Of a stretch of 64,000 nt of DNA, positions 42,666 through 51,798 are shown in pieces. This DNA is from VRUE01 sp963705635 (GTDB lineage Bacteria > Actinomycetota > Thermoleophilia > Solirubrobacterales > 70-9): positions 682,001 to 746,000 of the forward strand of contig CAVPKH010000003.1 of the NCBI GenBank assembly GCA_963705635.1, given 5' to 3'. The notes below the pieces were generated by a model that was not told the DNA's origin, ran no database searches, and was given only the letters and a program-made list of their open reading frames with translations. Positions within the stretch are counted from its first letter, which is position 1. Each line of letters opens with the position of its first letter. Both the position numbers and the translations under genes were made by a program.

Positions 42666-44528
42666 TCAGCCCTTCGCCTTGCAGCTGCGGCTGAGAACCG
42701 AAACCACCTTTGGGCCACCGGCGAAATCGAAGCTGGTTCGAGCCAGCCGAAAGACGGCGCCGGGGAAGCCGGCGGGGGCGGGGCAGCCGGCGCTGAGGTA
42801 GCTGCGGCGCTTGCCGCGATAGCTGAAGCTGCGGTGAAGGGTCATCCGCAGGCCGGTGACGAATCCCCATTCGCCCGTCGCCTCAGGAAGCGAGGTTTCG
42901 AGGATCGTGCCGTAGGTGCCCCTGGTGTCCCTGATCAGGAAGGGGAGCACCGTGGAGGTGGGTGCCGGATCGGTGCCGTAGATGTGGGCGAGGATCGCCG
43001 GTTTCCCTTCGAGGCGGCCGTTGAAGGCGAGGACCTTGCCCGCCGAGGGAAAGGGGGACTGCTCGGGCAGCTTCACGTTGGCCGAGAAGCGGCCTTCGCC
43101 GACCAGCGAGGCGCGGCAGCTGGCGAGGGCGCCGGCAGTGGTCGAGGGCTGGATCTGGGGTAGGCGGCAAACCGGCAAGCCCTGCGGGGTGAAGTGGCCG
43201 TTGCGATTGATCGCGATCTCGATCCGCCGCAGCTGCGGCGGTGTCCCACCGTGCGTCGCCGAGATCCCGGCATCGACCGCGATGCCCACCGGCGCCGTGC
43301 CGTGCCGCGGCAGGGCGTGGGGAGTGAGCTTGCCGTCGAAGCTGACCTGCACCGGCCCCTTGCGGATGACCTGCGAGCTCGAGGCGGCCTGGCCCCTCCC
43401 CCCGCCCGGGCGGCCGCGCAGCGTGGCCGAGGCAGCGGCGGGCGCTGCGATCGCGCTGCCGGCCGGACCGCCAACGTCGGGCGACGCGGCTCCAGCCGGG
43501 GCGAAAGACGTGTAGGGGCCGTACTTGAGCAGGTTGCCATGTTCGCTGTTGCCCGTCGTCACATAGAGGCTGCCGGTGACCGGATCGACAGCCATGCCCG
43601 ACGGTTCCCCAAAGATCGGCCCGTGTGTTCTTTCGTTGAAGGGTCCGTAGATGCGTCCCTGCAGCCGTTCGAGGAAGTTGCCGGAGGCATCGAACTCATA
43701 GATCCCCGCTTCGGGGTCCTCCGCGCCCGGTTTGAGGTTGTCGGCGACGAGCAGGTGCCCCTGTCCTTCGCCACTGCTTCCATCCACCACCAGAGTTGCA
43801 TCGGTCAGCGAGTTGAAGCTTGATCCGGATGGGCCCGCGATCGTCGCGGTCGGTTCAGCCAGTTTGACCAGCGGTTCATAGACCTTGACCGTGTCGTCAG
43901 AGGCATCGGCGACGTAGACGCGTTTGCCCTGGGGATCGACGGCAACGCCGTACCCGTCCCCGAGGCTGCCGAGGCCGATTTTCTCCACCGGCGCATCCCC
44001 CGACGCCACGGGTGCTTCGTAGACGGCAACGTAGGTGCGGTCGTCGACATAGAGGTTGCCGGCCCCGTCGACGGCGACCCCGGTCGATTCGTTCGCGTCG
44101 ATGACCTCTTCGCTTGGAAACAGAAGCACGCTTTTGTGAAGTTCGTTGGCGTAGAGGGCGCCGTCAGGGGCGAAGGCAAGCCCGCAGATCGCATTGAGCA
44201 CGTCGACTTCCAGGCGTGGGTCGCCTCCAGCCAGCGTGATGGAGCCGGTGAGTTTTTCTTCTGAGAAGCCGTAGACCGCGCGGCGGTAGTAATCGGAGAC
44301 ATAGGCGCCACCTATGGGCGAGACGGCGACGCCGCAGGCCCCTTCGAGCTCACCTTCCTGGAAAGGGGTCGGGGGCGTGCCTTCGCTGGTCAGCAGCCAT
44401 TCTTCTTCAGTTTTCGAGTGGCCTTCGTGCCTGATGGACTGCCGAGATGCGGAGGCGTTCGCGGCGGAGATGGCAAGCGCCCCGAGCAGCGAACAAAGGA
44501 TGACCACCGTGATCCTCTGCAGCCTCAT
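42666..44528 (-). CDS. Secreted NHL-repeat protein with C-terminal Cys-rich module
   Basis: A 620-residue exported protein (MRLQRITVVILCSLLGALAI, signal ending ANASAS). Residues about 60-330 are NHL beta-propeller repeats: GACGVAVSPIGGAYVSDYYR, ICGLAFAPDGALYANE, GVAVDGAGNLYVDD, GVAVDPQGKRVYVADASDDTV, SGMAVDPVTGSLYVT. After a Ala/Gly linker, residues about 387-620 hold a beta-rich domain with a Cys pair (LPVCRLPQ and ASCRASLVGEGRFSANV) also found in the upstream 933-residue protein. The ATG overlaps that gene by 4 nt (ATGA). Function unknown. Confidence 0.75.
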   Translation of the reverse strand: MRLQRITVVILCSLLGALAISAANASASRQSIRHEGHSKTEEEWLLTSEGTPPTPFQEGELEGACGVAVSPIGGAYVSDYYRRAVYGFSEEKLTGSITLAGGDPRLEVDVLNAICGLAFAPDGALYANELHKSVLLFPSEEVIDANESTGVAVDGAGNLYVDDRTYVAVYEAPVASGDAPVEKIGLGSLGDGYGVAVDPQGKRVYVADASDDTVKVYEPLVKLAEPTATIAGPSGSSFNSLTDATLVVDGSSGEGQGHLLVADNLKPGAEDPEAGIYEFDASGNFLERLQGRIYGPFNERTHGPIFGEPSGMAVDPVTGSLYVTTGNSEHGNLLKYGPYTSFAPAGAASPDVGGPAGSAIAAPAAASATLRGRPGGGRGQAASSSQVIRKGPVQVSFDGKLTPHALPRHGTAPVGIAVDAGISATHGGTPPQLRRIEIAINRNGHFTPQGLPVCRLPQIQPSTTAGALASCRASLVGEGRFSANVKLPEQSPFPSAGKVLAFNGRLEGKPAILAHIYGTDPAPTSTVLPFLIRDTRGTYGTILETSLPEATGEWGFVTGLRMTLHRSFSYRGKRRSYLSAGCPAPAGFPGAVFRLARTSFDFAGGPKVVSVLSRSCKAKG

Positions 44529-47326
44529 CTTCCCTTCCCGCCTTTCCGCTTCCCCTTGCATTCAGCCCTCATCTCGGGGTGCAAGCGCCAGCCGCGGTTG
44601 GCGTGGCCGACGAACCTCGCGGTCGCAAGCTGCCGCTTTCCGCAGAGGTTGCCGGCAGCGACGAGGACGCCGCGCTTGCCTCCGTTCATCCTAAGCACGA
44701 ACTTGCTCACCGGCGCGTCGGGGATCGTCGAAAAGGTGCCGCGGAGACCGCCGTGGAAGGAATCGATGCGGCCGCCGACGTCGACCTCGATGCCCTGGCC
44801 GCGCAGGGCGAAGACGAGGTCGGGAAGCGTGTGCGAGGAGGAGACCAGGTAGGCCGGGCCTTCCATCGGCGCCGCAAGCAGCGGCGTGAAGGCCCGCACA
44901 CGGCCGTAGGCGGAACCGGGCGGGCAGCGGTGGGCAGCGAGCTGGGGCCTGGTGCAGATGGTCCTGATGTGGGACTGGTCGAGGAACAGGGTGCCGGGCA
45001 GCGCCACCCGCGCGGAGGCGATGTTCGCGTCGCCGGGGCGGGGCCGGACGACGACGCGGAGCGATGGGTAGTCACCCCGCTTCGTCCCCCCCTCGAGCTT
45101 CAGGCCGATCCGCGGCTTGAAACCGAGCGAGCCGCAGTCGAAGGCCTGGAAGGGGGCGGTGGCGACCGCCAGCGTGTCGTCGGAGCGATCGGCGAACCGC
45201 TGGCCCGCGCCGTTGAGGGCCGAGGCGACCTCGAACGGTTCGCAGCTGGTCGGGTTGACGGTGAACTTCGGCCGGTCGATGTAGGCGCGGATGTCGCGCA
45301 GGTGGATCGGGATGCCGTTGACGATGTGGGGGATCGGGTCGGTACCGGTCGCGTCGATCGATGCCCGCGCCGTCTTCGGGTCGATGCGAACCGCGGACCG
45401 CACGATGACGACGCCGAGGTCGAAGGGCCCAACCACGGCGGAGTCGATCGCGACGACGGAGAAGGAGGACCCCCGGTAGGGACCGGCGAGGTAGAGGTTG
45501 CCGGGCGCGTAGGCGAGCACCGAGCCGACCCCGTAGCCGGCGTAGGTGTGGCCGATCAGGCTCGCCGCGGGGCAGGACGGGTGGTCGCGCTCGGCGACAC
45601 CGGACTTCCGCCGGGCGGCCTCTATGTCCGCCTCGGGGCAGTAGGGGATGCCGGCGACCTTGCCCAGCAGGCCGGGCGGAAACTGGGCCGAGTAGGAGAC
45701 GATCTCCTGCTCGGTCGCCCCACGCGTCAGGTGCAGGTAGAAGGGCGTGTAAGCGCCGGCGCGCGAGTTGAGCATGCCGCCGATCGCCCGGGGGGCGAAG
45801 GGCGCCAGGCCCAGCGGGCAGGGCCCGCCCCCGGCGCCGGCGGTGATCCGGTCGGGGTAGAGCCTGTGAACGACGAGGCTGGGGTCGCGCCAGGGGCTGA
45901 GGTCGGCGCTGGTCGAGACCGGGCCGCAAGCCGCCGGGGTCGCGAGCGGGCTCCGCTGCCCTTCGCGGAAGTGGATTTCGAGGTCCGAATATGGAAGTTG
46001 CGGCAGCTTGTCGAAGACCGCCGTCAGGCTGCCCGTGCTGGGATCGGGCCTCATCTCACCCGCAACCTTGACCAGGATCCCCCGGTTGATCGACTTGGCG
46101 ACGAGATAGACAGTGATCAGGTTGCCGAAGGGGTTTTCGTAGGGCGCGGCGAGGAAGATCGACCCTTCGAACGCCCCGGAGACGATCGGCGTCTTGACCC
46201 GGAAGTCGCCGATCTTCGATCGGCTCGGGCAACCGGCGCCAAACGGTGAGGTCGGTGTCTCCGCCCTGTACTGCGCCAGCGTGCAGACCCCAAGGCCGGA
46301 CCCGACGGAGGGATTGATCGTCACTCCTTCCGGCAGGGTAACGGCGGCACGGCGCAACGGCGTCGGTGCGTTTTCCCGGGGATCGGTGAACCCCTGCGTG
46401 TTGACTTCGATGTGAAACAGGTAGCCGGACGGCGACGAGGTCCGTGGGTCGCTCAGCTGGGCCGAGGCCCCCGGGTTGAATTCCAGTTTGTCGCAGCCGC
46501 TCAGCACCCCTTTGCCGGATGTGCGGCCGGTCACCTCCGCGGCCTGCTGCCAGGAATCGGCCGCCACCGCGAAGTCCATCACCTCTTCGCAAGAGGTCGG
46601 CATGGTCAGGTAGGCGAGCGGCGCGAACTCAGTAATGGCCGGGCGCCCAACCGAGCATTTCGCCCAGCCGAAGCCCGGTTCGACCTCGTTGAGGCAGTTG
46701 CCGCGCTGGTCGTTGTTGATCACCGACCAGGGAACGCCCCAGACCGTCACGGTCAGGCCCGAGACGTGCAGTCCCTGGGGGACGTTCGTCGCCTTCAGGG
46801 TGGTGCCGTATTCGCCTTCGGCCTGGCGGATGGACGGCACGAAGACGATCGGTTCGCCGTAGGGACTGGCGCCGAGCTCGGCCGGCTCGCCGCGACCGGG
46901 CTCGAGGTTGAAGAGGCCAAAGGTCCGCGTCGGCCGCGTCGGGGAGCGCACCGTGACGATGCCGACCTGGGCCTTGTCTTTGCAGCTCTCGCCCGAGTGG
47001 CTCGCTTCCCACGGTGAGCTGCGCGGCGTTTCGAAGAATTCTTTCGCCTTGCAGTAGACCTGCCTGGTCGCGGTCGGATTTTCGACCACGCCCGGCGGCA
47101 ATTCGAGGCTGAGGTCGCGCAGTCCGTCCGTGGCTTCGGCCTGGAAGTCGACGCTGAAGGTCATCGCCACCGGGTGCGAGCCTGCTTGCGTCGCATGTAC
47201 GCCTTCCCCCGCGTAGAGGTTCGCGTCGAAGCCTTCTGGCTCCGGCAGGAAATCGAAAGCGGCGGCGCTTGCCGGAACGAAGACAGCGGCCAGAAGGACT
47301 GCGACGAGAGCCGCCAGGCACTTCAC
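44525..47326 (-). CDS. Large secreted protein with about four repeated Cys-pair modules, unknown function
   Basis: A 933-residue exported protein from GTG at 47326 with the ribosome site GGAGAT, signal peptide VKCLAALVAVLLAAVFVPAS. A module recurs at about residues 76-125, 330-393, 549-615 and 776-829. Its pattern is LPPG or similar, then a Cys, 10-25 residues later Cys-Pro/Lys with Ser and Ile/Val-Gly, then a strand ending in YLA or FLA; examples are GCPSRSKIGDF and SCPAASLIGHT. A second motif with IPD/LPQLP and a terminal Cys-Gly follows some copies. The basic tail KGKRKGGKGR ends the protein. The GTG overlaps the upstream stop by 4 nt. No named family is assigned. Confidence 0.7.
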   Translation of the reverse strand: MKCLAALVAVLLAAVFVPASAAAFDFLPEPEGFDANLYAGEGVHATQAGSHPVAMTFSVDFQAEATDGLRDLSLELPPGVVENPTATRQVYCKAKEFFETPRSSPWEASHSGESCKDKAQVGIVTVRSPTRPTRTFGLFNLEPGRGEPAELGASPYGEPIVFVPSIRQAEGEYGTTLKATNVPQGLHVSGLTVTVWGVPWSVINNDQRGNCLNEVEPGFGWAKCSVGRPAITEFAPLAYLTMPTSCEEVMDFAVAADSWQQAAEVTGRTSGKGVLSGCDKLEFNPGASAQLSDPRTSSPSGYLFHIEVNTQGFTDPRENAPTPLRRAAVTLPEGVTINPSVGSGLGVCTLAQYRAETPTSPFGAGCPSRSKIGDFRVKTPIVSGAFEGSIFLAAPYENPFGNLITVYLVAKSINRGILVKVAGEMRPDPSTGSLTAVFDKLPQLPYSDLEIHFREGQRSPLATPAACGPVSTSADLSPWRDPSLVVHRLYPDRITAGAGGGPCPLGLAPFAPRAIGGMLNSRAGAYTPFYLHLTRGATEQEIVSYSAQFPPGLLGKVAGIPYCPEADIEAARRKSGVAERDHPSCPAASLIGHTYAGYGVGSVLAYAPGNLYLAGPYRGSSFSVVAIDSAVVGPFDLGVVIVRSAVRIDPKTARASIDATGTDPIPHIVNGIPIHLRDIRAYIDRPKFTVNPTSCEPFEVASALNGAGQRFADRSDDTLAVATAPFQAFDCGSLGFKPRIGLKLEGGTKRGDYPSLRVVVRPRPGDANIASARVALPGTLFLDQSHIRTICTRPQLAAHRCPPGSAYGRVRAFTPLLAAPMEGPAYLVSSSHTLPDLVFALRGQGIEVDVGGRIDSFHGGLRGTFSTIPDAPVSKFVLRMNGGKRGVLVAAGNLCGKRQLATARFVGHANRGWRLHPEMRAECKGKRKGGKGR

Positions 47327-47640
47327 CAAGTCGATCTCCTGGCCTGCCCGGCCTTCCCGTGCTCTCGCCCGCCGTGCCCGTCTTTGCGATGAGGCCGCCG
47401 GTGCCGGGGTTTCCGCTTCGGTTCGGAGACGTGCAACGGCGGGTTGCCCGGGTTGGGAACGAGCGTCCCCGGGCTCGGATCTTCCGGTTCCGCTGGAAGG
47501 CTCTGGCAGCTGTCGCCTTCGCAGACGATTTCTTCGCTTCCGGCGTGGGCCACACCGCCCGTAACCAGCGGCGCGCCGAGCAGGATCGCGCAAGCAAGCA
47601 TCGCCCCCGCCGCCGTCTCCCTGAACCCAGCCACGCACAC
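47323..47640 (-). CDS. Small secreted protein, first gene of secreted operon
   Basis: A 105-residue protein with a signal peptide (MCVAGFRETAAGAMLACAIL, ending GVAHAGS), one probable disulfide in EEIVCEGDSCQSLP, a Pro-rich middle and a very basic His/Arg/Lys tail. Not recognised as a named family. Its stop overlaps the GTG of the 933-residue protein, so the three genes 47640-42666 are likely one translationally coupled unit. A later ATG (MLACAIL) could be the start. Confidence 0.6.
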   Translation of the reverse strand: MCVAGFRETAAGAMLACAILLGAPLVTGGVAHAGSEEIVCEGDSCQSLPAEPEDPSPGTLVPNPGNPPLHVSEPKRKPRHRRPHRKDGHGGREHGKAGQARRSTW

Positions 47641-47746
47641 ATTCTTACGGTACGGCTAGGTGATTAGCAAGGTACCACCGGAACTTTCTTAGACCAGAAC
47701 CGGTGTCAGTGCACGAGAGCCTCAGCGAGAAAAGAGAGAGGACCAG

Positions 47747-47797
47747 CGCCGAAACCGTCTCAACCCGCCTTATTCGCGGGTTGAGACGGTTTCGGCG
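47747..47797. terminator. Perfect 22-bp hairpin after transketolase
   Basis: Arms at 47747-47768 and 47776-47797 are perfect reverse complements around loop CTTATTC. It lies 14 bases beyond the transketolase stop. No other copy was seen. In a 106-nt stretch further left no gene was found; that stretch should hold the promoter of the secreted operon. Confidence 0.7.
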
Positions 47798-47810
47798 TGT
47801 GTGGATGGTG

Positions 47811-49625
47811 CTAGGAGGCCTGCAGGGCGCTCTCGGCCGCGGTGACGATGTGTGCGGCGTCGATCCCGGCGGCGGCGAGGAGCGACTCCGGCGGGCCGCT
47901 GCCCGGGCGCTCAGTGACGGCAAGGCGTGACAGGCGGGTGCTTGCGCCCGCATCGGCGAGGGCGGTGGCGACGGTCTCGCCGATGCCGCCCTCCGCCCAG
48001 TGGTCCTCGACGGTGACCAGCGCCCGCGTCTCCTTGGCGGCCTTGACCAGGGTCTCGGCGTCGACGGGCTTGACCGAGTAGAGGTCGATCACCCGGGCGG
48101 AGATCCCACGGCCGGCAAGCTCGTCGGCGGCCTTGAGGCATTCGTGCAGGGTGATGCCGGCGCCGATCAGGGTGATCGCGTCCTCCTCACCAGCGCGCAG
48201 CGTGCGGCTGCCGCCGATGCGGAAGGCCTCGTCGGCCTCGTAGAGCGTCGGCAATGCGCCCCGGGTCGAGCGCATGTAGCTGATCCCGCGGTGCTCGCGC
48301 ATCGCGTCGAGCAGCCACACGGTCTGGTTCGGATCGGACGGGTAGAGGACGACGCTGCCGAAGACGGCGCGCAGCGAGGCGATGTCTTCCAGCGCCATCT
48401 GCGATGGCCCGTCGGGGCCAATCGAGACGCCGACGTGGGAGCCGCAGAGCTTCAGGTCGGCGTCGGAGATCGCCGCCATGCGGACGAAGTCGTAGGCGCG
48501 GCTGAGGAAGGCGCCGAAGGTCGAGGCGAAGGGCTTCCAGCCGCGCGCCTGCATGCCGACGGCGGCGGCGACCATCTGCTGCTCGGCGATGAACATCTCG
48601 AAGAAGCGGTCGGGGTGCACGGCGCCGAAGCGTTCGGCGTAGGTCGAGTTCCCAACCTCGGCGTCGAGCGCGACGACGCGCTCGTCGATCGAGCCGAGCC
48701 AGGCCAGGGCGTCGCCGTAGGCGCCGCGGGTGGCGACCTTCTCGCCGACCTCGTAGGTGGGCCGATCGACCGGCGCCCGCTCGACCTCGAACGGCTTCGG
48801 CGCGGGCGGAGGCTGCACCTCGACGCTGAGCGAGCGAATTCCGCCCAGCTCCTCGATCGCGGCGTCGGGATCGGCGAGCGGCTTGCCGTGCTGGTTCTCC
48901 ATGTCCTCGACCGCGGCGACGCCGGAGCCCTTCTTGGTGCGGGCGAAGATCACCGCGGGGCGATCGGCCTCCAGCGCCCGGGCGTAGGCGGCGTCGATCG
49001 CGTCGAGGTCGTGGCCGTCGATCTCCTGCACATCCCAGCCGCAGGCGCCGGCGCGCGCCGCCAGCGAAGAGGTGTCCCAGCCGTGCATGGTTTCGCCGCG
49101 CTGGCCGAGCCGGTTGACGTCGACGACCGCGATCAGGTTGCCGAGCTGCGCCTGGCCGGCGTGCTCGAAGGCCTCCCACATCGAGCCCTCGGCCAGCTCG
49201 GAGTCGCCGCAGAGCACCCAGACCCGCAGGTCGGAGTGCTCGAGGCGAGCGGCCGCGAGGGCGATCCCGACCGAGATCGGCAGGCCCTGGCCGAGCGAGC
49301 CGGTGGCGACGTCGACCCAGGGCAGTTCCGGCGTCGGGTGGCCCTGCATGCGCGAGCCGAACTCGCGGAAGGTCAGCATCTCCGCGTCGTCGATCGCGCC
49401 CGCCGCCTTGTAGAGCGCGTAGAGCAGCGGCGAGGCGTGGCCCTTGGAGAAGACGAGGTGATCGTTGGCGCTGTTCTCCGGGTCGGAGAAGTCGTAGCGA
49501 AGGTAGTTCGAGAAGAGCACCGCCATCAGGTCGGCAGCCGACATCGAAGAGGTCGGATGGCCGGAGTTGGCCGCGGCGCTGGAGCGGACCGAATCGACTC
49601 GAAGCTGCTGGGCGAGCTCGTGCAC
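47811..49625 (-). CDS. tkt: Transketolase
   Basis: About 604 residues. The N-terminal thiamine-diphosphate domain has NSGHPTSSMSAADLMAVL, SKGHASPLLYALY, GSLGQGLPISVGIALAAA and GDSELAEGSMWEAFEHAG; the pyrimidine-binding domain has FFEMFIAEQQMVAAAVGMQARGWKPF with the catalytic Glu; a C-terminal transketolase domain follows. It interconverts pentose-phosphate sugars with ThDP and Mg. The start is uncertain: GTG at 49625 gives a family-like N-terminus; TTG at 49637 or GTG at 49688 would be longer. It is a short single-chain form. Confidence 0.88.
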   Translation of the reverse strand: MHELAQQLRVDSVRSSAAANSGHPTSSMSAADLMAVLFSNYLRYDFSDPENSANDHLVFSKGHASPLLYALYKAAGAIDDAEMLTFREFGSRMQGHPTPELPWVDVATGSLGQGLPISVGIALAAARLEHSDLRVWVLCGDSELAEGSMWEAFEHAGQAQLGNLIAVVDVNRLGQRGETMHGWDTSSLAARAGACGWDVQEIDGHDLDAIDAAYARALEADRPAVIFARTKKGSGVAAVEDMENQHGKPLADPDAAIEELGGIRSLSVEVQPPPAPKPFEVERAPVDRPTYEVGEKVATRGAYGDALAWLGSIDERVVALDAEVGNSTYAERFGAVHPDRFFEMFIAEQQMVAAAVGMQARGWKPFASTFGAFLSRAYDFVRMAAISDADLKLCGSHVGVSIGPDGPSQMALEDIASLRAVFGSVVLYPSDPNQTVWLLDAMREHRGISYMRSTRGALPTLYEADEAFRIGGSRTLRAGEEDAITLIGAGITLHECLKAADELAGRGISARVIDLYSVKPVDAETLVKAAKETRALVTVEDHWAEGGIGETVATALADAGASTRLSRLAVTERPGSGPPESLLAAAGIDAAHIVTAAESALQAS

Positions 49626-49726
49626 GGGGCGGGACAATATCGCTGACGGGCGCCGCCTCCTCTGCTCCCGCGCGGGCGACCTCCTCACCCGGCGATCTCG
49701 CGCCCGCGCTCCCGCGTCCGGGGGCG

Positions 49727-50758
49727 CTAGCCGATCGCGACCATGCGCTCGATCGGCAGCCGCGCCGGCTCGGCTGTCTCAGCCGGAACGCTGACCTCGA
49801 ACTTCATCTCGAGCAGGCTGTCGCGCAGCTTCGGCAGCGTGATCATCTTCATGTACTTGCAGGTGGCCATCCGGTTGGCCTCGATCAGGTTGGCCCGCGG
49901 CGCCGCCTGCTGCAGCGGGTAGAGCATGCCGTTCTCGGTGGCGACGACGAAGCTCCCCTCCGGGTGCGCTTCGACGTGCTCCAGCATCCCCGAGGTGGAG
50001 AGCATGTGGACCCCATCGGGCTCGATGTCGCCGGCGGCGACGTACTCCATCGCCTGGGTCGAGCAGCCGCACTCGGGGTGGATCAGGAACTCTGCCTCGG
50101 GGTTCTCGGCGCGGGTCTGGGCGATGTCCTCGGGGCGGATGCCGGCGTGGACGTGGCACTCGCCGTCCCAGATGTGGAAACGGCCGCGGCGCTCGGGTTC
50201 CTCGGCCAATCCGGTCTCGCGCTCGACGAAGGCGCCGAGCCACATGTCGGGGCCGAAGAGGATCTCTGTGTCGGCGCCGTGCTCGGCCCAGATGTGCTCG
50301 ACGACCTTGACCGCGTTGGAGGAGGTGCAGCAGTAGTCGGTCTCCGCCTTCACCTCGGCCGAGGTATTGACGTACATGACGACGAGGGCGCCGGGGTGCT
50401 CCGCCTTCCAGGCGCGCAGCTGGTCGGCGTCGATCGAGTCGGCGAGCGAGCAGCCGGCGTCGAGGTCGGGGATCAAAACGGTCTTCTCCGGCGAGAGGAT
50501 CGAAGCGGTCTCGGCCATGAAGTGGACGCCGCAGAAGGCGATCGCCTCGGCGTCGGTCGCCGCCGCCTCCCGCGAGAGCCCCAGCGAGTCGCCCATGTGG
50601 TCGGCGACGTCCTGGATCTCGGGCAGCTGGTAGTTGTGGGCGAGGATCACCGCGTTGCGCTCAGCGGCGAGCGCCCGCACCTCATCGCTCAGGGCACGGA
50701 TCTGATCCGGCGCGAGGTCCGGTGCCATCGTGGGTTGGATCGTGGGCAACTCCTGCAT
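49727..50758 (-). CDS. nadA: Quinolinate synthase NadA
   Basis: A 343-residue iron-sulfur enzyme of NAD synthesis, condensing iminoaspartate with dihydroxyacetone phosphate. AVILAHNYQLPEIQDVADHMGDSLGL is the substrate region; the [4Fe-4S] ligands are the Cys residues in IAFCGVHFMAETA, LIHPECGCSTQAM and RMATCKYMKM. The ATG at 50758 has GGAAGG seven bases upstream. It is divergent from mutM; nadC lies 1 kb away on the same strand, but with no nadB in the window. Confidence 0.93.
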   Translation of the reverse strand: MQELPTIQPTMAPDLAPDQIRALSDEVRALAAERNAVILAHNYQLPEIQDVADHMGDSLGLSREAAATDAEAIAFCGVHFMAETASILSPEKTVLIPDLDAGCSLADSIDADQLRAWKAEHPGALVVMYVNTSAEVKAETDYCCTSSNAVKVVEHIWAEHGADTEILFGPDMWLGAFVERETGLAEEPERRGRFHIWDGECHVHAGIRPEDIAQTRAENPEAEFLIHPECGCSTQAMEYVAAGDIEPDGVHMLSTSGMLEHVEAHPEGSFVVATENGMLYPLQQAAPRANLIEANRMATCKYMKMITLPKLRDSLLEMKFEVSVPAETAEPARLPIERMVAIG

Positions 50759-50842
50759 CTGGAGCCTTCCGTTTCCGTGATGTTCGCTGGCAGGGCATGC
50801 GCCGCAGAACCAGTCGAATGAACTACGTATAAGTCTAGTCAT

Positions 50843-51688
50843 ATGCCCGAGCTGCCAGAGGTTGAGATCACAGCGCGCCGGTTGAGCACCGCGCTCTCGG
50901 GGGCCTCGGTCGAATCGGTCGTGGCGCCGGGGATGAACGTGATGAAGACCTTCGATCCGCCGCTCGATGCGCTGGCGGGGCGGGAGGTCACCGCGGTACG
51001 GCGGATCGGCAAGATGCCGGTGGTCGAGTTTGGCGACCTCGCCCTGCTGATCCACCTGATGTCGGCGGGCAGGCTGCGGCTGTTCGACAAGCGCGCGTCG
51101 CCGAAAGACCGGGCCTCGCGGGTCTTGGTCCGGCTCGAGGGCGGTCGCGAGCTGCGCCTGCGGGAGTTCGGGACGAAGCAGCGGGCCTGGGCAAAGCTGT
51201 TGCCGGCGGACGCCGTCGACCGGGACGAGGCGGTTGCCCGACTGGGCCCCGAAGCCTGGCCCCCTCCGCCGCTGCAGACGTTCGCCGCCCTGATCGACCG
51301 GCCTCGACACCTGCACCCGCTGCTCCGCCACCAGGGTGACATCGCCGGCATCGGCCGCTCCTGGGTCGACGAGATCCTCTGGGAGGCGCGCCTCTCGCCC
51401 TTCAAGAAGGGCTCGGAGCTGGACGAGGACGAGGTCGAGCGACTGCACCTGGCGCTTGCCGTGCTGGGTCGCGCGATCGACCACTACGAGGAGACGATCG
51501 GCGAGCAGCTGCCCGACAAGGTGCCGATGCCATTGCAGGTCCACAAGCGCGAGGGCCAGCCCTGCCCGCGCTGCGGCACCACGATCGAGGCGGTCTTCTT
51601 CTCCGAGCACCAGACCAACTACTGCCCGAAGGAGCAGACCGAAGGGCGCGTACTCAAGGACCGCCGCCTTTCCCGCCTGCTGAAGTGA
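50843..51688 (+). CDS. mutM: Fpg/Nei-family DNA glycosylase, altered zinc finger
   Basis: A 281-residue base-excision repair enzyme. MPELPEVEITARRL provides the catalytic Pro and Glu; GKMPVVEFGDLALLIHLMSAGRL holds the conserved Lys and the Met wedge. The C-terminal zinc finger starts normally (CPRCGTTIEAVFF) but ends NYCPKEQTEGRVL where family members have CPxCQ, so the fourth Cys is replaced by Glu. The H2TH region (HQGDIAGIGRSWVDEILWEA) is intact. Activity on oxidised bases is expected, but metal binding may be weak or use another ligand. Confidence 0.87.
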   Translation: MPELPEVEITARRLSTALSGASVESVVAPGMNVMKTFDPPLDALAGREVTAVRRIGKMPVVEFGDLALLIHLMSAGRLRLFDKRASPKDRASRVLVRLEGGRELRLREFGTKQRAWAKLLPADAVDRDEAVARLGPEAWPPPPLQTFAALIDRPRHLHPLLRHQGDIAGIGRSWVDEILWEARLSPFKKGSELDEDEVERLHLALAVLGRAIDHYEETIGEQLPDKVPMPLQVHKREGQPCPRCGTTIEAVFFSEHQTNYCPKEQTEGRVLKDRRLSRLLK

Positions 51689-51696
51689 GGTTCAGC

Positions 51697-51798
51697 GAGG
51701 GACGGGTGCCCCCTCCGGCGGAACCCGCGCCCGCACTACTGGAGGGACCAAGGCTTAGTTGCTCACAAGTTCCTCTGGAGGGGCATCCGGCCCTCCTC
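51697..51798. repeat. Imperfect inverted repeat filling a convergent gap (element 5)
   Basis: Arms at about 51697-51716 and 51777-51798 pair with a two-base bulge; an inner GGAAC/GTTCC stem also occurs. It fills the gap between the 3' ends of mutM (51688) and nadC (51797). The arm text resembles that of element 4 at 23492 and family 1 copy a, but the core is different. Confidence 0.5.
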
